From assembly GCA_017617415.1 (NCBI GenBank), contig JAFZWH010000091.1, positions 1 through 64,000 of the forward strand: 64,000 nucleotides of DNA. The letters run 5' to 3'. Source of the stretch: Victivallales bacterium (lineage in GTDB: Bacteria > Verrucomicrobiota > Lentisphaeria > Oligosphaerales > Oligosphaeraceae). The notes beneath the pieces were generated by a model. The model worked only from the letters and a program-made list of their open reading frames with translations, did no database searches and was not told where the DNA came from. Position numbers and translations under genes: made by a program. Of the stretch, positions 37,022 through 46,210 are shown one piece after another (positions within the stretch are counted from its first letter, which is position 1; every line of letters starts with the position of its first letter).

Positions 37022-38809
37022 ATGAGCATGCAACGTTTTTGTCCGTACATTCTGAGTGCCTTCCTGTTCTTCGCCTTCCTTACGCCAATTGCATCCCACG
37101 CCATTCAGCCAATCGTCGGTCCCACCGATGCGCAGGTTGCACTTGAAGCCGCCGATGACGCCCCGGCAGCCCCCACCAAGGCGGAAATCGTAGCCGCAAT
37201 AAACGCCGATGAAGAGGCGGAAGAAGAGGTTGTCGAATCCAAAAGCTACTTCAGCGGAAAATTCTGGGCATTGGTTCCACCCATCCTGGCCATTCTTCTG
37301 GCGCTGATCACCAAAGAGGTGTACTCCTCGCTCTTCATCGGAGTCTGCGTCGGCGGCCTTTTCGTGGCCGAAGGCAACTTCCTGAAATTCATGGATGTCA
37401 TCATCAACGACGGGCTGATCGCCGCCGTTCAGGACACCGCCGGTGTCTTCATCTTCCTAGTGACGCTGGGCATCCTCGTGGCACTGATGAACCGCACCGG
37501 CGCGGCCCAGGCCTTCGGCGAGTGGGCGAAAAAGCATGTCAAGAGCCGCGTGGGCGCCGCCCTGATGACCTTCGTCCTCGGCGTACTCATCTTCATCGAC
37601 GACTATTTCAACTGCCTGACCGTGGGTTCCGTGATGCTCCCCGTCACCGACTCCAAGCGCATCTCCCGCGCCAAACTCTCCTACCTGATTGACGCCACGG
37701 CCGCGCCCATCTGCATGATCGCGCCGATTTCCTCCTGGGCGGCGGCAGTCGCCTCCTATTCCGAGGGCACCGGCTACAACGGCATCACCCTCTTCTGCAA
37801 GGCCATCCCCTTCAACTTCTACTCGCTTCTGACCATCATCTTCGTGCTGGCCATCACCCTCCTGAAGATCGACTTCGGACCGATGGCGAAGCATGAGCGT
37901 AACGCCATCGAAAAGGGCGACCTCTTCACGGAAGGCAAGGAAGTGGACAGCGGCTTCAAGGCAACCGCCAGCAAGGCCGGCACCATCAGCGACCTGGTGC
38001 TGCCTGTCATTCTGCTGATTGTCATCTGCTTCTTTGCGCTGCTCTATAACGGCGGCTACTTCGCCGGCGAAGGCAAGAGCTTCATCGACTCCTTCGGCGA
38101 CACCGATGCGACCGTCGCGCTCCCCTGGGGCGGGTTGCTCACGATGGTCCTGGTCATCCTCTATTACATCGGCCGCAACCTGCTGGCTGCGAATCCCGAC
38201 CGCCCGTTCATGCCCTTCGTGATTGGCAGCAAGGATGCGATGGAATGCATCGCCCTCGGCTTCAACGCAATGGTACCCGCCATCTTGGTGCTCACTCTGG
38301 CCACCACCCTCAAGAACATGACTGGTGCCTTGGAGGCCAAGGAGTTCATCGCCGGCCTGATGTCCAACTGCGCCGCCAGCCTGCACGGCTTCCTGCCCTG
38401 CGTGATCTTCCTGGTGGCCTGCGTGCTCTCCTTCGCCACCGGCACCTCCTGGGGCACCTTCGGCATCCTCATCCCCATCGTGGTCAACATCTTCCCGTCC
38501 ACCAGCCCGTTGCTGTACATCGGCATGAGCGCGTGCCTGGCCGGCGCCGTCTGCGGCGACCACTGCTCACCCATCTCCGACACCACCATCATGTCCAGCG
38601 CGGGTGCGCGCTGCCAGCACATCAACCACGTCTCCACACAGTTGCCCTACGCCATCTTCGTGGCAGGATTCTCCGCCCTGAGTTTCCTCATCGCGGGCTT
38701 CTGCACCAACTGGTTCGTGGTCTTCCCCATCGCCGTCATCCTGATGGTGGGAACCCTCTTCGTCATCAAGTCCAAGACGAAGAAGGCGGCTCCGCAGACC
38801 GCCGAATAG
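37022..38809 (+). CDS. nhaC: Na+/H+ antiporter, NhaC family
   Basis: 595 residues, polytopic inner-membrane protein with about 11-12 helices. An N-terminal signal-like helix ('FLFFAFLTPIASHA') and a ~55-residue acidic Ala/Glu-rich extension ('NADEEAEEEVVESKS') precede the transporter. The core starts at 'FWALVPPILAILLALITKEV'. Conserved features are 'FVLGVLIFIDDYFNCLTVGS', 'DATAAPICMIAPISSWAA' and the second repeat 'SCVLSFATGTSWGTFGILIP'-like segment with 'GDHCSPISDTTIMSSAGA'. These match the NhaC/IT superfamily with pseudo-symmetric halves and acidic residues in unwound helices. Role: sodium efflux and pH homeostasis. Confidence 0.9.
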   Translation: MSMQRFCPYILSAFLFFAFLTPIASHAIQPIVGPTDAQVALEAADDAPAAPTKAEIVAAINADEEAEEEVVESKSYFSGKFWALVPPILAILLALITKEVYSSLFIGVCVGGLFVAEGNFLKFMDVIINDGLIAAVQDTAGVFIFLVTLGILVALMNRTGAAQAFGEWAKKHVKSRVGAALMTFVLGVLIFIDDYFNCLTVGSVMLPVTDSKRISRAKLSYLIDATAAPICMIAPISSWAAAVASYSEGTGYNGITLFCKAIPFNFYSLLTIIFVLAITLLKIDFGPMAKHERNAIEKGDLFTEGKEVDSGFKATASKAGTISDLVLPVILLIVICFFALLYNGGYFAGEGKSFIDSFGDTDATVALPWGGLLTMVLVILYYIGRNLLAANPDRPFMPFVIGSKDAMECIALGFNAMVPAILVLTLATTLKNMTGALEAKEFIAGLMSNCAASLHGFLPCVIFLVACVLSFATGTSWGTFGILIPIVVNIFPSTSPLLYIGMSACLAGAVCGDHCSPISDTTIMSSAGARCQHINHVSTQLPYAIFVAGFSALSFLIAGFCTNWFVVFPIAVILMVGTLFVIKSKTKKAAPQTAE

Positions 38810-38834
38810 AAATCCAAAGTTGGATTTGACGGCT

Positions 38835-38866
38835 GCCGCCACGTGGACTTAATTCTGCGTGGCGGC
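38835..38866 (+). terminator. strong hairpin after nhaC
   Basis: 9-bp perfect stem GCCGCCACG/CGTGGCGGC with extended partial pairing. The T-run (CTTTTTT) is about 20 bases further on, so this may be a weak or Rho-assisted terminator. Confidence 0.55.
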
Positions 38867-38967
38867 GGTTGTCGTGTGTGCCGTTTGCTTTTTTCCTATT
38901 ATATTAAGGAAATTGCCGAAACGGCAACGAAATATCCCCATTCAAAAACGAACAAGAGAATACTACT

Positions 38968-41097
38968 ATGGCTAAAAAAGGAAAACACCCTATCAAATTC
39001 TTTGGAACTCTCTCGGTCAATGAAAAGGGCTTTGGCTTTGTGGAGCTGGACAATGGTTCCATCTTCGTGCCCCCCAGCATGCTTCACGGCGGTATCGCCG
39101 GCGACCAAGTGGAGGTTCAGATTGATCCCCAGAGCGACCCGGAGCGACCCTCCGGCGCAGTCACCCGCATCCTCGAACGCAAATTTGGAACCATCGTCGG
39201 CTGCCTGGCGCCTTGGCACGGCGGCTGGGCATTGCGTCCACTGCGTCGCGAACTGCCCGCCCTGCTCCCGCTGACCCGCCAATCCTGTGCCCGTGCCTAC
39301 CCACCGCCACGCGAAGGTCAATGGGCACGCGCCACTCTCCCCATCCCTGACGACAACAATTTTGACAGTGGCCTGGGAATGGCGGATCTTTGCGATGTCC
39401 TTGGACAAAACGGTGAGGTTACCGCAGATCTGGACGCCATTGTCGAGGAATTCCACATCCCCGACACCTACACGGAGGCCGACGAGGAGTCTGCCCTACG
39501 CCTCACCCCCGCCAAGGTTCGGCGCCGCGACTACACCAACCACACCATTGTGACCATCGACCCCGTGGACGCGCGGGACTACGACGACGCGCTCTCCTGC
39601 GAACCCGGCCAGCAGCCTGGCGAGGTGGTAGTCGGCGTGCATATCGCCGATGTGGCGTGCTATGTCACGCCTAAATCGTGGCTGGACGGCGAGGCGCGGA
39701 AGCGCTGCTTCACCTCCTATCTGCCCGGACGTACCCTCCCGATGTTGCCGCGTGCCCTGGCCAACCAGCAATGCAGCCTCCAGTCGGGAGTGCCTCGGCT
39801 GGCGCACTCGGTCTTCATCCGCTACAATTCACATACTGGCGAAGTCCTCTCATGGGAACGGTGCCACACCACCATCAATGTCACTCAACGACTTTGCTAC
39901 GAGCAAGTACAGCAGTATTTTGACGGACATCCCTTCGAAGCACAGCCTGGTGTTCTGGAACTGCTTGACCGTCTCAACAACGTCGCGCGGCTCCTTCGCC
40001 ATCGCCGTCAGACCCAGGAGCAGTTCCTGCCGATGGCGATGCCCGAAATCCGTGTGATTTGTACCGAGAATCCATCGCAGATTCTTGGAGTGCAGAAGAG
40101 CGAGGACAACCCGTCGCACCAACTGGTCGAGGAGTTCATGCTCTCCGCCAACGAATGCATCGCCAACGAACTCCAGCGGCTCAGCCTGCCTGGTATCTAC
40201 CGTAACCACCAGTCGCCGGACGAAGACAAGCTAGCGCAGTTCACCGAAACCGCCACGCTGATGATGGGCGAAAAAGTCCAGTCGTTAGGAACTCGCCGCG
40301 GCATCGTGCGTTTCCTTCGTCATGCGGAGAAATCGCCGCTCAAGGATGTCCTCTACATGGCCTTCCTGCGGCAACTTCCCCGCGCGGTCTATGAAACAGA
40401 GAACCTGGGGCATTTCGGACTGGGCAAGGAACGCTACTGCCATTTCACCAGCCCCATCCGACGCTATGCCGACCTGCTTGTCCACCAGCAGCTTTTGCTT
40501 CATGACACTCGCAAGAAGGTCTATTCGGAAGAACAGGTCATCGCTATTGCGGATGACTGCACCAGCCACGAGTACAACTGCGACCAGGCTGAGTTCGCAG
40601 CCGAAGACCGCATGAAAATCCGTTACTTGGATCAACTGCGCCGCGAAGATGAGGCATTCAAAGTGCGCGGTGAAGTGTGCCGAACCAGCAAGCTCGGCGC
40701 CCAAATCTACCTACCCGACTATGGTCTGATGGCTTACGTCAACACTCCTCAACTGCCCAACTACTGGACCTTCGACCACCTCAAACTCGATTGGACAAAC
40801 CTGCGCAATGGCGAACGGCTCTTCGTTACCCAAAGCCGACATTTCAAAATCGCAGTAGCTGACCCCATCCGTGGAGAACTGCTGCTTGCCCCGATGACCT
40901 CAGAGATGCCGATGCAGGACAATCAACCGACCTCCCAGCCAGTGGATTCCGACTACAACGAACTAGAGGTATTCGAGCCGCCGCGTGTTTCAGCGAACTC
41001 GCGGGGAGCAGGTCGTGCGGCTGCCAGAATTAGAAACTCAAGAAACCCCAGAGGCTCTAAGACTAGAAATTCTAGAAAATCTAGAGGCTCTAGATAA
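38968..41097 (+). CDS. rnr: ribonuclease R (RNB family 3'-5' exoribonuclease)
   Basis: 709 residues. An N-terminal OB/cold-shock domain ('FFGTLSVNEKGFGFVELDNG') is followed by a Cys-containing linker and the RNB catalytic domain with 'TIDPVDARDYDDALS' near residue 197, whose Asp residues bind Mg2+. Further RNB signatures are 'GVHIADVACYV', 'SYLPGRTLPMLPRALANQQC', 'FLRQLPRAVYETENLGHFGL' and 'YCHFTSPIRRYADLLVHQQL'. A short S1-like domain lies at ~565-640. The last ~25 residues are a basic Asn/Ser/Arg tail encoded by degenerate 9-base repeats (41035-41095). Degrades structured RNA; the basic tail may aid substrate binding. Confidence 0.93.
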   Translation: MAKKGKHPIKFFGTLSVNEKGFGFVELDNGSIFVPPSMLHGGIAGDQVEVQIDPQSDPERPSGAVTRILERKFGTIVGCLAPWHGGWALRPLRRELPALLPLTRQSCARAYPPPREGQWARATLPIPDDNNFDSGLGMADLCDVLGQNGEVTADLDAIVEEFHIPDTYTEADEESALRLTPAKVRRRDYTNHTIVTIDPVDARDYDDALSCEPGQQPGEVVVGVHIADVACYVTPKSWLDGEARKRCFTSYLPGRTLPMLPRALANQQCSLQSGVPRLAHSVFIRYNSHTGEVLSWERCHTTINVTQRLCYEQVQQYFDGHPFEAQPGVLELLDRLNNVARLLRHRRQTQEQFLPMAMPEIRVICTENPSQILGVQKSEDNPSHQLVEEFMLSANECIANELQRLSLPGIYRNHQSPDEDKLAQFTETATLMMGEKVQSLGTRRGIVRFLRHAEKSPLKDVLYMAFLRQLPRAVYETENLGHFGLGKERYCHFTSPIRRYADLLVHQQLLLHDTRKKVYSEEQVIAIADDCTSHEYNCDQAEFAAEDRMKIRYLDQLRREDEAFKVRGEVCRTSKLGAQIYLPDYGLMAYVNTPQLPNYWTFDHLKLDWTNLRNGERLFVTQSRHFKIAVADPIRGELLLAPMTSEMPMQDNQPTSQPVDSDYNELEVFEPPRVSANSRGAGRAAARIRNSRNPRGSKTRNSRKSRGSR
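41035..41095 (+). repeat. degenerate 9-bp repeat (CTAGAAATT-like) coding the RNase R tail
   Basis: CTAGAAATT, CTAGAAAAT, CTAGAGGCT and CTAGATAAA follow one another directly, preceded by looser copies. The stop codon TAA is itself inside the last unit, so the C-terminus and stop of RNase R were apparently produced by repeat growth. Confidence 0.6.
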
Positions 41098-41180
41098 ATC
41101 AAAAGTTCCAGACATTCTCGGAGCCATCGGGAAGAATTCGTTTAAATTACTAGTAAATAACTAATAACAAGCAAGTTACA

Positions 41181-42020
41181 ATGTTACTTTTCATCGTCAT
41201 GTCCCTAGCAGCCGCCGTGACGGCCTTCTTTACTTACACTGCAGGCGAAGGCGGGCACTGGGGCTGGGCCATCGTGGCCGCCGTGGCCGCCGCGCTAGTC
41301 TCTTCGTTGCCTATCAGCTGGTGGGTGAAGAAGCGCATCGAGGCCATTTTCAACCGAATTCAGGAGATGCTCTTGCGTGACCAGCAGACAATGCAGCGCA
41401 AAGTCGCAGCGCTCCAAAACAAGGGCATCGGTGGTCAGAAGGTGATTGAGCAACTGGAAAAAGAGCAGGAGGCATCCGTGCGCGCGGCGATGGCTCCGCT
41501 GGAGGAACTCAAACCTTACCAGAAATGGAATCCGCTGGTCAAGAAACAGGCGGACATGCTCAGGGGACAGCTCCTTTTCCAAATCAAAGACTACGATGCC
41601 GCACGTCCTTGCCTGGCTAATGCGATGGTTCTCGACCCTACCGTCGCCTGCATGCAGATGGTTTTGCACTGGAGGCAAAACCCAGAGGAGACCAAGGAGT
41701 TGGACAAGATGTTCAATAAGGGCGTCGGGCGTTTCAAATACGACAAGGGAACGCTAATCTACGCGCTCTACGCTTGGATTCTTGTCAAGCAGAACCGACT
41801 GAATGAGGCAGTTGCCACGCTGGCCGAAGGCAAGACCAAGACCGAGGACCCTGTGATTGCCCAGAACTGGGACCATCTCGCCAACAACCGCCTCAAGCGC
41901 TTTAGTTTCGCCGGGCTGGGCGAACGTTGGTATGCACTGGGCCTCGAAACGCCCCAGCCCGTCCGCCAACAGCAGCAGGTGCCCTTTGGCGGGCGCGTCC
42001 CGCGCAAGGGTTTTAGGTAA
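41181..42020 (+). CDS. membrane-anchored TPR-like protein of unknown function
   Basis: 279 residues. Two N-terminal transmembrane helices ('LLFIVMSLAAAVTAFFTYTA', 'WGWAIVAAVAAALVSSLPIS') are followed by a charged coiled-coil ('IEAIFNRIQEMLLRDQQTMQ', 'VIEQLEKEQEASVRAAM'). Then comes a helical repeat region that looks like degenerate tetratricopeptides ('ADMLRGQLLFQIKDYDAARP', 'LIYALYAWILVKQNRLNEAV'). The C-terminus is 'QQQQVPFGGRVPRKGFR'. No family recognised; a scaffold at the inner membrane is a guess from architecture. Confidence 0.65.
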   Translation: MLLFIVMSLAAAVTAFFTYTAGEGGHWGWAIVAAVAAALVSSLPISWWVKKRIEAIFNRIQEMLLRDQQTMQRKVAALQNKGIGGQKVIEQLEKEQEASVRAAMAPLEELKPYQKWNPLVKKQADMLRGQLLFQIKDYDAARPCLANAMVLDPTVACMQMVLHWRQNPEETKELDKMFNKGVGRFKYDKGTLIYALYAWILVKQNRLNEAVATLAEGKTKTEDPVIAQNWDHLANNRLKRFSFAGLGERWYALGLETPQPVRQQQQVPFGGRVPRKGFR

Positions 42021-42091
42021 ATTCGCAATTCACAATTAGCAATTCGTGATGATTGCGTGCACGCTTCGTGCAAAATTAGGGACTTGGACTT

Positions 42092-42964
42092 TTGATCATT
42101 TTCCGCAAATATCATGGGCTTGGCAACGACTATCTGATTCCAACGGACAAGCCACACGCTGCGCCATCGGCGATTGACGCCAATCTGGTGCGTCGCATCT
42201 GCGATCCACATTATGGGCTGGGTTCCGATGGCATTCTCTATGGTCCATATTTGCCGGAAACCACTTTCTTCCAGAGACTTGAAATTCAAGATGCCAAATG
42301 CGCCTTCCGCATCTTGAACCCAGATGGCTCCGAAGCCGAAAAAAGCGGCAACGGCGTGCGAATCTTCTGCCGATTCCTATATGACAATGGAATGGTCGCT
42401 CTCCACGAGAACTTCACACTGGCCACTCTCGGCGGCCCCATCCGATGCCGCATAGATGATCCGGAAAACGCAATCCGCGCAGAGATGGGGCGTCTTTCCT
42501 TCGACAGCGCGATCATCCCCGTTGTTGGTCCCCGCCGCGAAGTCGTCCGCGAACATTTTATGATTGACGGCAAGGAACTGGAGTATTGCGCCGTCACCAT
42601 CGGGAATCCACATTGTGTAATACCCTGTCCTCAGGGCATTTCTAAAGAACTGGCTTGTCGACTGGGTCCCATCATCGAATGTGAGGAACGTTTCCCGAAC
42701 CGCACGAATGTTCAGTTCATCGCGCCAGTGGATCGCCATGCCGTCCGCGCCGAGATTTTCGAACGAGGGGCGGGCTACACCCTGGCAAGCGGCACCAGCG
42801 CCTGCGCCTGCGCAGCGGTGGCGGTCAAGATCGGCTGGTGTGAATCGCCCGTGACGGTGCGGATGCCCGGAGGAGAACTTACCATCCAACTTACAGCGGA
42901 CTATTCCGCCACCCAATGCGGACCAGTCCATCATATCTACGACGCCAAATACCACGACGCCTGA
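42092..42964 (+). CDS. dapF: diaminopimelate epimerase homologue with Ser in place of both catalytic Cys
   Basis: 290 residues of the DapF fold: 'FRKYHGLGNDYLIP' at the N-terminus, 'NPDGSEAEKSGNGVRIFCRF', 'VTIGNPHCVIP' and 'ERGAGYTLASGTSACACAAV'. In active DapF the two 'GNG' and 'GTG' loops carry the Cys acid/base pair (CGNG and CGTGA). Here the codons are AGC (Ser) at both places, near residues 84 and 233. The start is TTG at 42092, with no ATG in a suitable place; the upstream bases are AATTnGC-like repeats and a small TGCACG/CGTGCA hairpin. It may be a Ser-based epimerase with lower or different activity, or a paralogue with another function. It overlaps nothing and is followed 20 bases later by nfo. 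Confidence 0.8.
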   Translation: MIIFRKYHGLGNDYLIPTDKPHAAPSAIDANLVRRICDPHYGLGSDGILYGPYLPETTFFQRLEIQDAKCAFRILNPDGSEAEKSGNGVRIFCRFLYDNGMVALHENFTLATLGGPIRCRIDDPENAIRAEMGRLSFDSAIIPVVGPRREVVREHFMIDGKELEYCAVTIGNPHCVIPCPQGISKELACRLGPIIECEERFPNRTNVQFIAPVDRHAVRAEIFERGAGYTLASGTSACACAAVAVKIGWCESPVTVRMPGGELTIQLTADYSATQCGPVHHIYDAKYHDA

Positions 42965-42984
42965 AAACCTCCCACGGAACTCCA

Positions 42985-43821
42985 ATGAAATACTTCGGTG
43001 CCCATGTCAGCATAGCGGGCGGACTCTTCCAGGCCGCCGACCGCGCCAAGGAACTCTCCGCCACTGGCTTCGCGATGTTCACGAAAAATCAGCGTCAATG
43101 GCGAGCACCCGCCATCACGGATATGGAAGCGGAGACCTTCCAGACACACCTCGCCAATGCGCAGATTCCTCCGGAAGGCGTTCTCCCCCATGACTCTTAT
43201 CTTATCAACTTGGGCAACCCAGATCCCGAAAAACGCAAGAATGCCACGGGCGCCTTCGTCGCCGAACTCCAGCGCGTCGAAAAACTCGGTCTGAAATATC
43301 TCAATTTCCATCCCGGCAGTGGGTTGGGTGCAGATCTTCAGGACACGCTTCAGGCCATCGCTGAATGCATCCGCCAGGCACTGGCGGAAACCAGCACAGT
43401 CATCCCTGTCATTGAGAACACCGCCGGCCAGGGCAACTGCGCCGGCAAGAACCTGGAGGAACTTCAACGGCTTCTGGAATTGGTCAACTCCGACCGCTGT
43501 GGCATCTGCATCGACACCTGCCACGCCTACGCAGCTGGAATTGACCTGGCATCCTCCGAAGGATATGACGCTTTCTGGGAGGAATTCGCCAGCCGCATCG
43601 GATTGAAACGCCTGCGTGGAATGCACCTCAATGACACCAAATCTGCCTTGGGATCACATCTCGACCGCCATGCTCCTCTTGGCGAGGGTAATCTCGGCTG
43701 GACGCTTTTTGAAAGGCTCGCCAAAGACTCACGCCTGGATGGCTTCCCGATGGTCGTCGAGACTCCCGAACCAGAAAAGTGGGCCGCTGAAATCGCCCGT
43801 CTGCGCGCTACCGAAAAATAG
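42985..43821 (+). CDS. nfo: endonuclease IV (AP endonuclease)
   Basis: 278 residues from ATG 42985 (open frame extends to 42916). TIM-barrel AP endonuclease with three Zn ions: 'YFGAHVSIAGGLFQAADRAK', 'FTKNQRQWRAP', 'NFHPGSG', 'VIENTAGQGNCAGKNLEE', 'GICIDTCHAYAAGID', 'HLNDTKSALGSHLDRHAPLG' and 'VVETPEP' contain the His/Glu/Asp ligands. Cleaves 5' to abasic sites in base-excision repair. Standard length. Confidence 0.94.
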   Translation: MKYFGAHVSIAGGLFQAADRAKELSATGFAMFTKNQRQWRAPAITDMEAETFQTHLANAQIPPEGVLPHDSYLINLGNPDPEKRKNATGAFVAELQRVEKLGLKYLNFHPGSGLGADLQDTLQAIAECIRQALAETSTVIPVIENTAGQGNCAGKNLEELQRLLELVNSDRCGICIDTCHAYAAGIDLASSEGYDAFWEEFASRIGLKRLRGMHLNDTKSALGSHLDRHAPLGEGNLGWTLFERLAKDSRLDGFPMVVETPEPEKWAAEIARLRATEK

Positions 43822-43931
43822 CCTAAGTTCTGAGGCTATTTGCAAAACTCTCATCCAGCCCGCCCCACTTTCGCTTTCCACCTCGCTTGCAATACTTTAG
43901 TGGCAGAGCGGAAGTTATGCAGATACCTCTA

Positions 43932-44942
43932 CTATTTATTCCAGACAAGCAGGTTGCCCCCAAAGGTCAGCCCTGCACCAAAGCCGATGGTCAAGATGCG
44001 GTCGCCCGACTGGATGCTGCCAGCACGATATAAATCATCCAACGCAATCGGCACGCTGGCACTCGAGGTGTTGGCCACCTGGGCAATGTTGAGGAAAAAA
44101 CGTGCCACCGGAACGCCCATGTGCCGGGCAACCGCCTCAATGATGCGGCGATTTGCCTGATGAGGAATGATATGCTGTATATCTGATAGTTTAAAATTAT
44201 TTCTTTCAAGCAATTTATATATAACATCCTCCATTGTGCGCACGGCAAATGGGAAAATCGCCTTACCGTTCATTTGCAGGAAAGGCACCCCCTGTGCTCC
44301 ATCGACCGGAAAACTTGTGCCACATAGACGAATGAGTGCATTGCCCTCTGTGCCGTCGGCTCCCAGCACCTCATCAACCAGCCCTGGCTCTTCTGAAGGA
44401 ACCAGGACGGTTGCGCCGGCGCCATCGCCGAAAAGGATGCAAGTAGAACGGTCGTGCCAGTCCAGCAGTCGTGAAAAGACCTCGGCCGCCACGACGAGCA
44501 CGGGCGCGCCGTGGCATGCACAGTAGCTCCGCGCGAACGCCAATGCGTAGGGGAATCCAGTACAAGCGGCATTGAGGTTCACCGCTCCGGCATTCACCGC
44601 TCCTATCGCGCCTTGAATCAGACACGCCGTGGTGGGGAAATTCTCATAGTCCGCAGTGCAGGTGGCACAAATCACCATGCAGAGTTCGTCTGCGGAGATT
44701 CCTGCGTCCTCCAAAGCACGCTTCGAGGCCATGACGCCCAAATCGGCGCAATTCTGTCCCTCGACTACCACATGGCGCTGATGAATGCCGGTGTGCGAGA
44801 CAATCCATTCGTCTGTGGTCTCCAGGCTTGCTTCCAAATCGTGGTTGGTCACTACCTTCTCTGGCAGGTAGGAACCCAGTCCCGCAATGCGGGCAAATGG
44901 CTTTTGAGGAAAAACATTCATCATGGGAAATTTCGCAAACAT
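43932..44942 (-). CDS. fabH: 3-oxoacyl-ACP synthase III (KAS III)
   Basis: 336 residues (or 330/329 if translation begins at the paired ATG at 44924/44921, where conserved sequence starts with 'FARIAGLGSYLPEKVV'). Thiolase fold with catalytic Cys in 'NAACTGFPYALAFARSY' near residue 125, His in 'IIPHQANRRIIEAV' near 258 and Asn in 'AQVANTSSASVPIALDD' near 289. 'ETTDEWIVSHTGIHQRHV' is the FabH N-terminal signature. Condenses acetyl-CoA with malonyl-ACP to start fatty-acid synthesis. It stands apart from the fabG-like gene. Confidence 0.92.
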   Translation of the reverse strand: MFAKFPMMNVFPQKPFARIAGLGSYLPEKVVTNHDLEASLETTDEWIVSHTGIHQRHVVVEGQNCADLGVMASKRALEDAGISADELCMVICATCTADYENFPTTACLIQGAIGAVNAGAVNLNAACTGFPYALAFARSYCACHGAPVLVVAAEVFSRLLDWHDRSTCILFGDGAGATVLVPSEEPGLVDEVLGADGTEGNALIRLCGTSFPVDGAQGVPFLQMNGKAIFPFAVRTMEDVIYKLLERNNFKLSDIQHIIPHQANRRIIEAVARHMGVPVARFFLNIAQVANTSSASVPIALDDLYRAGSIQSGDRILTIGFGAGLTFGGNLLVWNK

Positions 44943-44963
44943 CTAAGGCAATTGCAAAATAGT

Positions 44964-44991
44964 TTTGCAGTCGCCTCGTATATACTATAAT
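44964..44991 (+). promoter_or_regulatory. candidate sigma70-type promoter for the 45109 gene
   Basis: TTTGCA, a 16-base spacer and a perfect TATAAT. It lies in the 166-bp gap between divergent genes, 118 bases before the ATG of the LolA-like gene. Confidence 0.45.
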
Positions 44992-45108
44992 TCCATTTTT
45001 AGGCTTTTATGACATGCATGTCGAGAGTTTGACTACTATATTAGGAAGTAATTTCCCTTTGTACCCTGTCTTACTGGTAATGCATCACATATCATCGTTG
45101 CAAGCCTT

Positions 45109-46143
45109 ATGCGCCCTATCCTCGCATTGACTGCGCCATTCTTATTTTCCGCCATGATCCTGCACGCCCAGGTGGCTGCGGACCATTCTTCAGTCGCCGA
45201 CGCACGGGAAACCCTTCAACAGAGCCTCAATGCACTGCGTTCGACCTACACCGCCGACATCGAATTTGATGCCCCGGAGCTGTCAGAACTGGAGACCAAG
45301 CCGACTATCTCCTATAAACAACGTGTCTTCGAGGACGGTAGTGGGGACATCCAGGCCGACCTGGAGCACTTCCCGCTGCCTGAAGACGCACCGCCGGGCC
45401 TGAACGAAATCTCTGCCGGCTTCCTTCATACCGCAGAAGGAAACGCATTGCGGCTGGCGAACGAGGCCGTCATGCGCGATGGGCAGGGCAATGAAGACGA
45501 CCCCATCGCGCAGATGCTCAACCAACTCAACGAAATCCCCATTCCCAGCGACGAGGAACTGGCCGCCATGGACCTCCGGCAAGAGACCGAAATCATCGAC
45601 GGCGTGGAATGCCAAGTGCTTTCCTGGATTCCCAACGAATATGATGTCAACGACCCAAAGTCCGTCGCCATGCACTGCGTCGCCTTCGGTGCGGAAGACC
45701 ATATTCTGCGTTCCTACACCGCCCTAAACGACCAGGGCGAGGAGATGTTCGCCCTGTACTTCAAAAACGTCAACACCAATCCCTCCTTCGGACCGGACGA
45801 CTTTACCTTTGGCCCCAATGTCAAAGTCACCCATGTGGACAATGACAAGGACTTCGAGATTGAAGTCAAGGCGTTGTTCATGAAGAAGTTCCTCCAGGCG
45901 ACTTTCAAGCCGAAGGGGAAGCGCAAGCGCCACACCGCTTCGGTCAACCAAGCACCTCAACCAGAACCAGAACCGATGCCGGAACCCAAAATTCCGGAGC
46001 CTCCCGCTCCGCCAGAGCCTCCCCCGACACCGGAGCCCGCACCACGTTCCTCCTACGGCAAACTTGCGGTGGTTGCGGGAGTGTTGCTGGCCTTGTTGAT
46101 TACTGGCTTGCTAATCTTTTTGCAAAGAAAACGCGGTCAATAA
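45109..46143 (+). CDS. exported LolA/LppX-like protein with Pro-Glu-rich stalk and C-terminal membrane anchor
   Basis: 344 residues. A signal peptide ('LALTAPFLFSAMILHAQ') precedes a ~230-residue domain resembling the LolA-like half-barrel used for lipoproteins or lipid ('ALRSTYTADIEFDAPEL', 'SYKQRVFEDGSGDIQADLEH', 'HCVAFGAEDHILRSYTALND', 'KNVNTNPSFGPDDFTFGPNV'). A basic patch 'KPKGKRKRH', a stalk of PEP repeats ('PEPEPMPEPKIPEPPAPPEP') and a transmembrane helix follow ('LAVVAGVLLALLITGLLIFL', then 'QRKRGQ'). Both ends point to a periplasmic domain tethered to a membrane by its C-terminus. Family assignment is tentative. Confidence 0.6.
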   Translation: MRPILALTAPFLFSAMILHAQVAADHSSVADARETLQQSLNALRSTYTADIEFDAPELSELETKPTISYKQRVFEDGSGDIQADLEHFPLPEDAPPGLNEISAGFLHTAEGNALRLANEAVMRDGQGNEDDPIAQMLNQLNEIPIPSDEELAAMDLRQETEIIDGVECQVLSWIPNEYDVNDPKSVAMHCVAFGAEDHILRSYTALNDQGEEMFALYFKNVNTNPSFGPDDFTFGPNVKVTHVDNDKDFEIEVKALFMKKFLQATFKPKGKRKRHTASVNQAPQPEPEPMPEPKIPEPPAPPEPPPTPEPAPRSSYGKLAVVAGVLLALLITGLLIFLQRKRGQ

Positions 46144-46210
46144 TAGGCTATTGCTTTCAGGTTTCTGACCAGAAGAAGGTTATTGCATTTTCTTCGCCTC
46201 GCCGCTTGTA

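Noticed and set aside
37457-38563. 368-codon minus-strand frame
   Set aside because: Shadow of nhaC with extreme Gly/His/Glu content.
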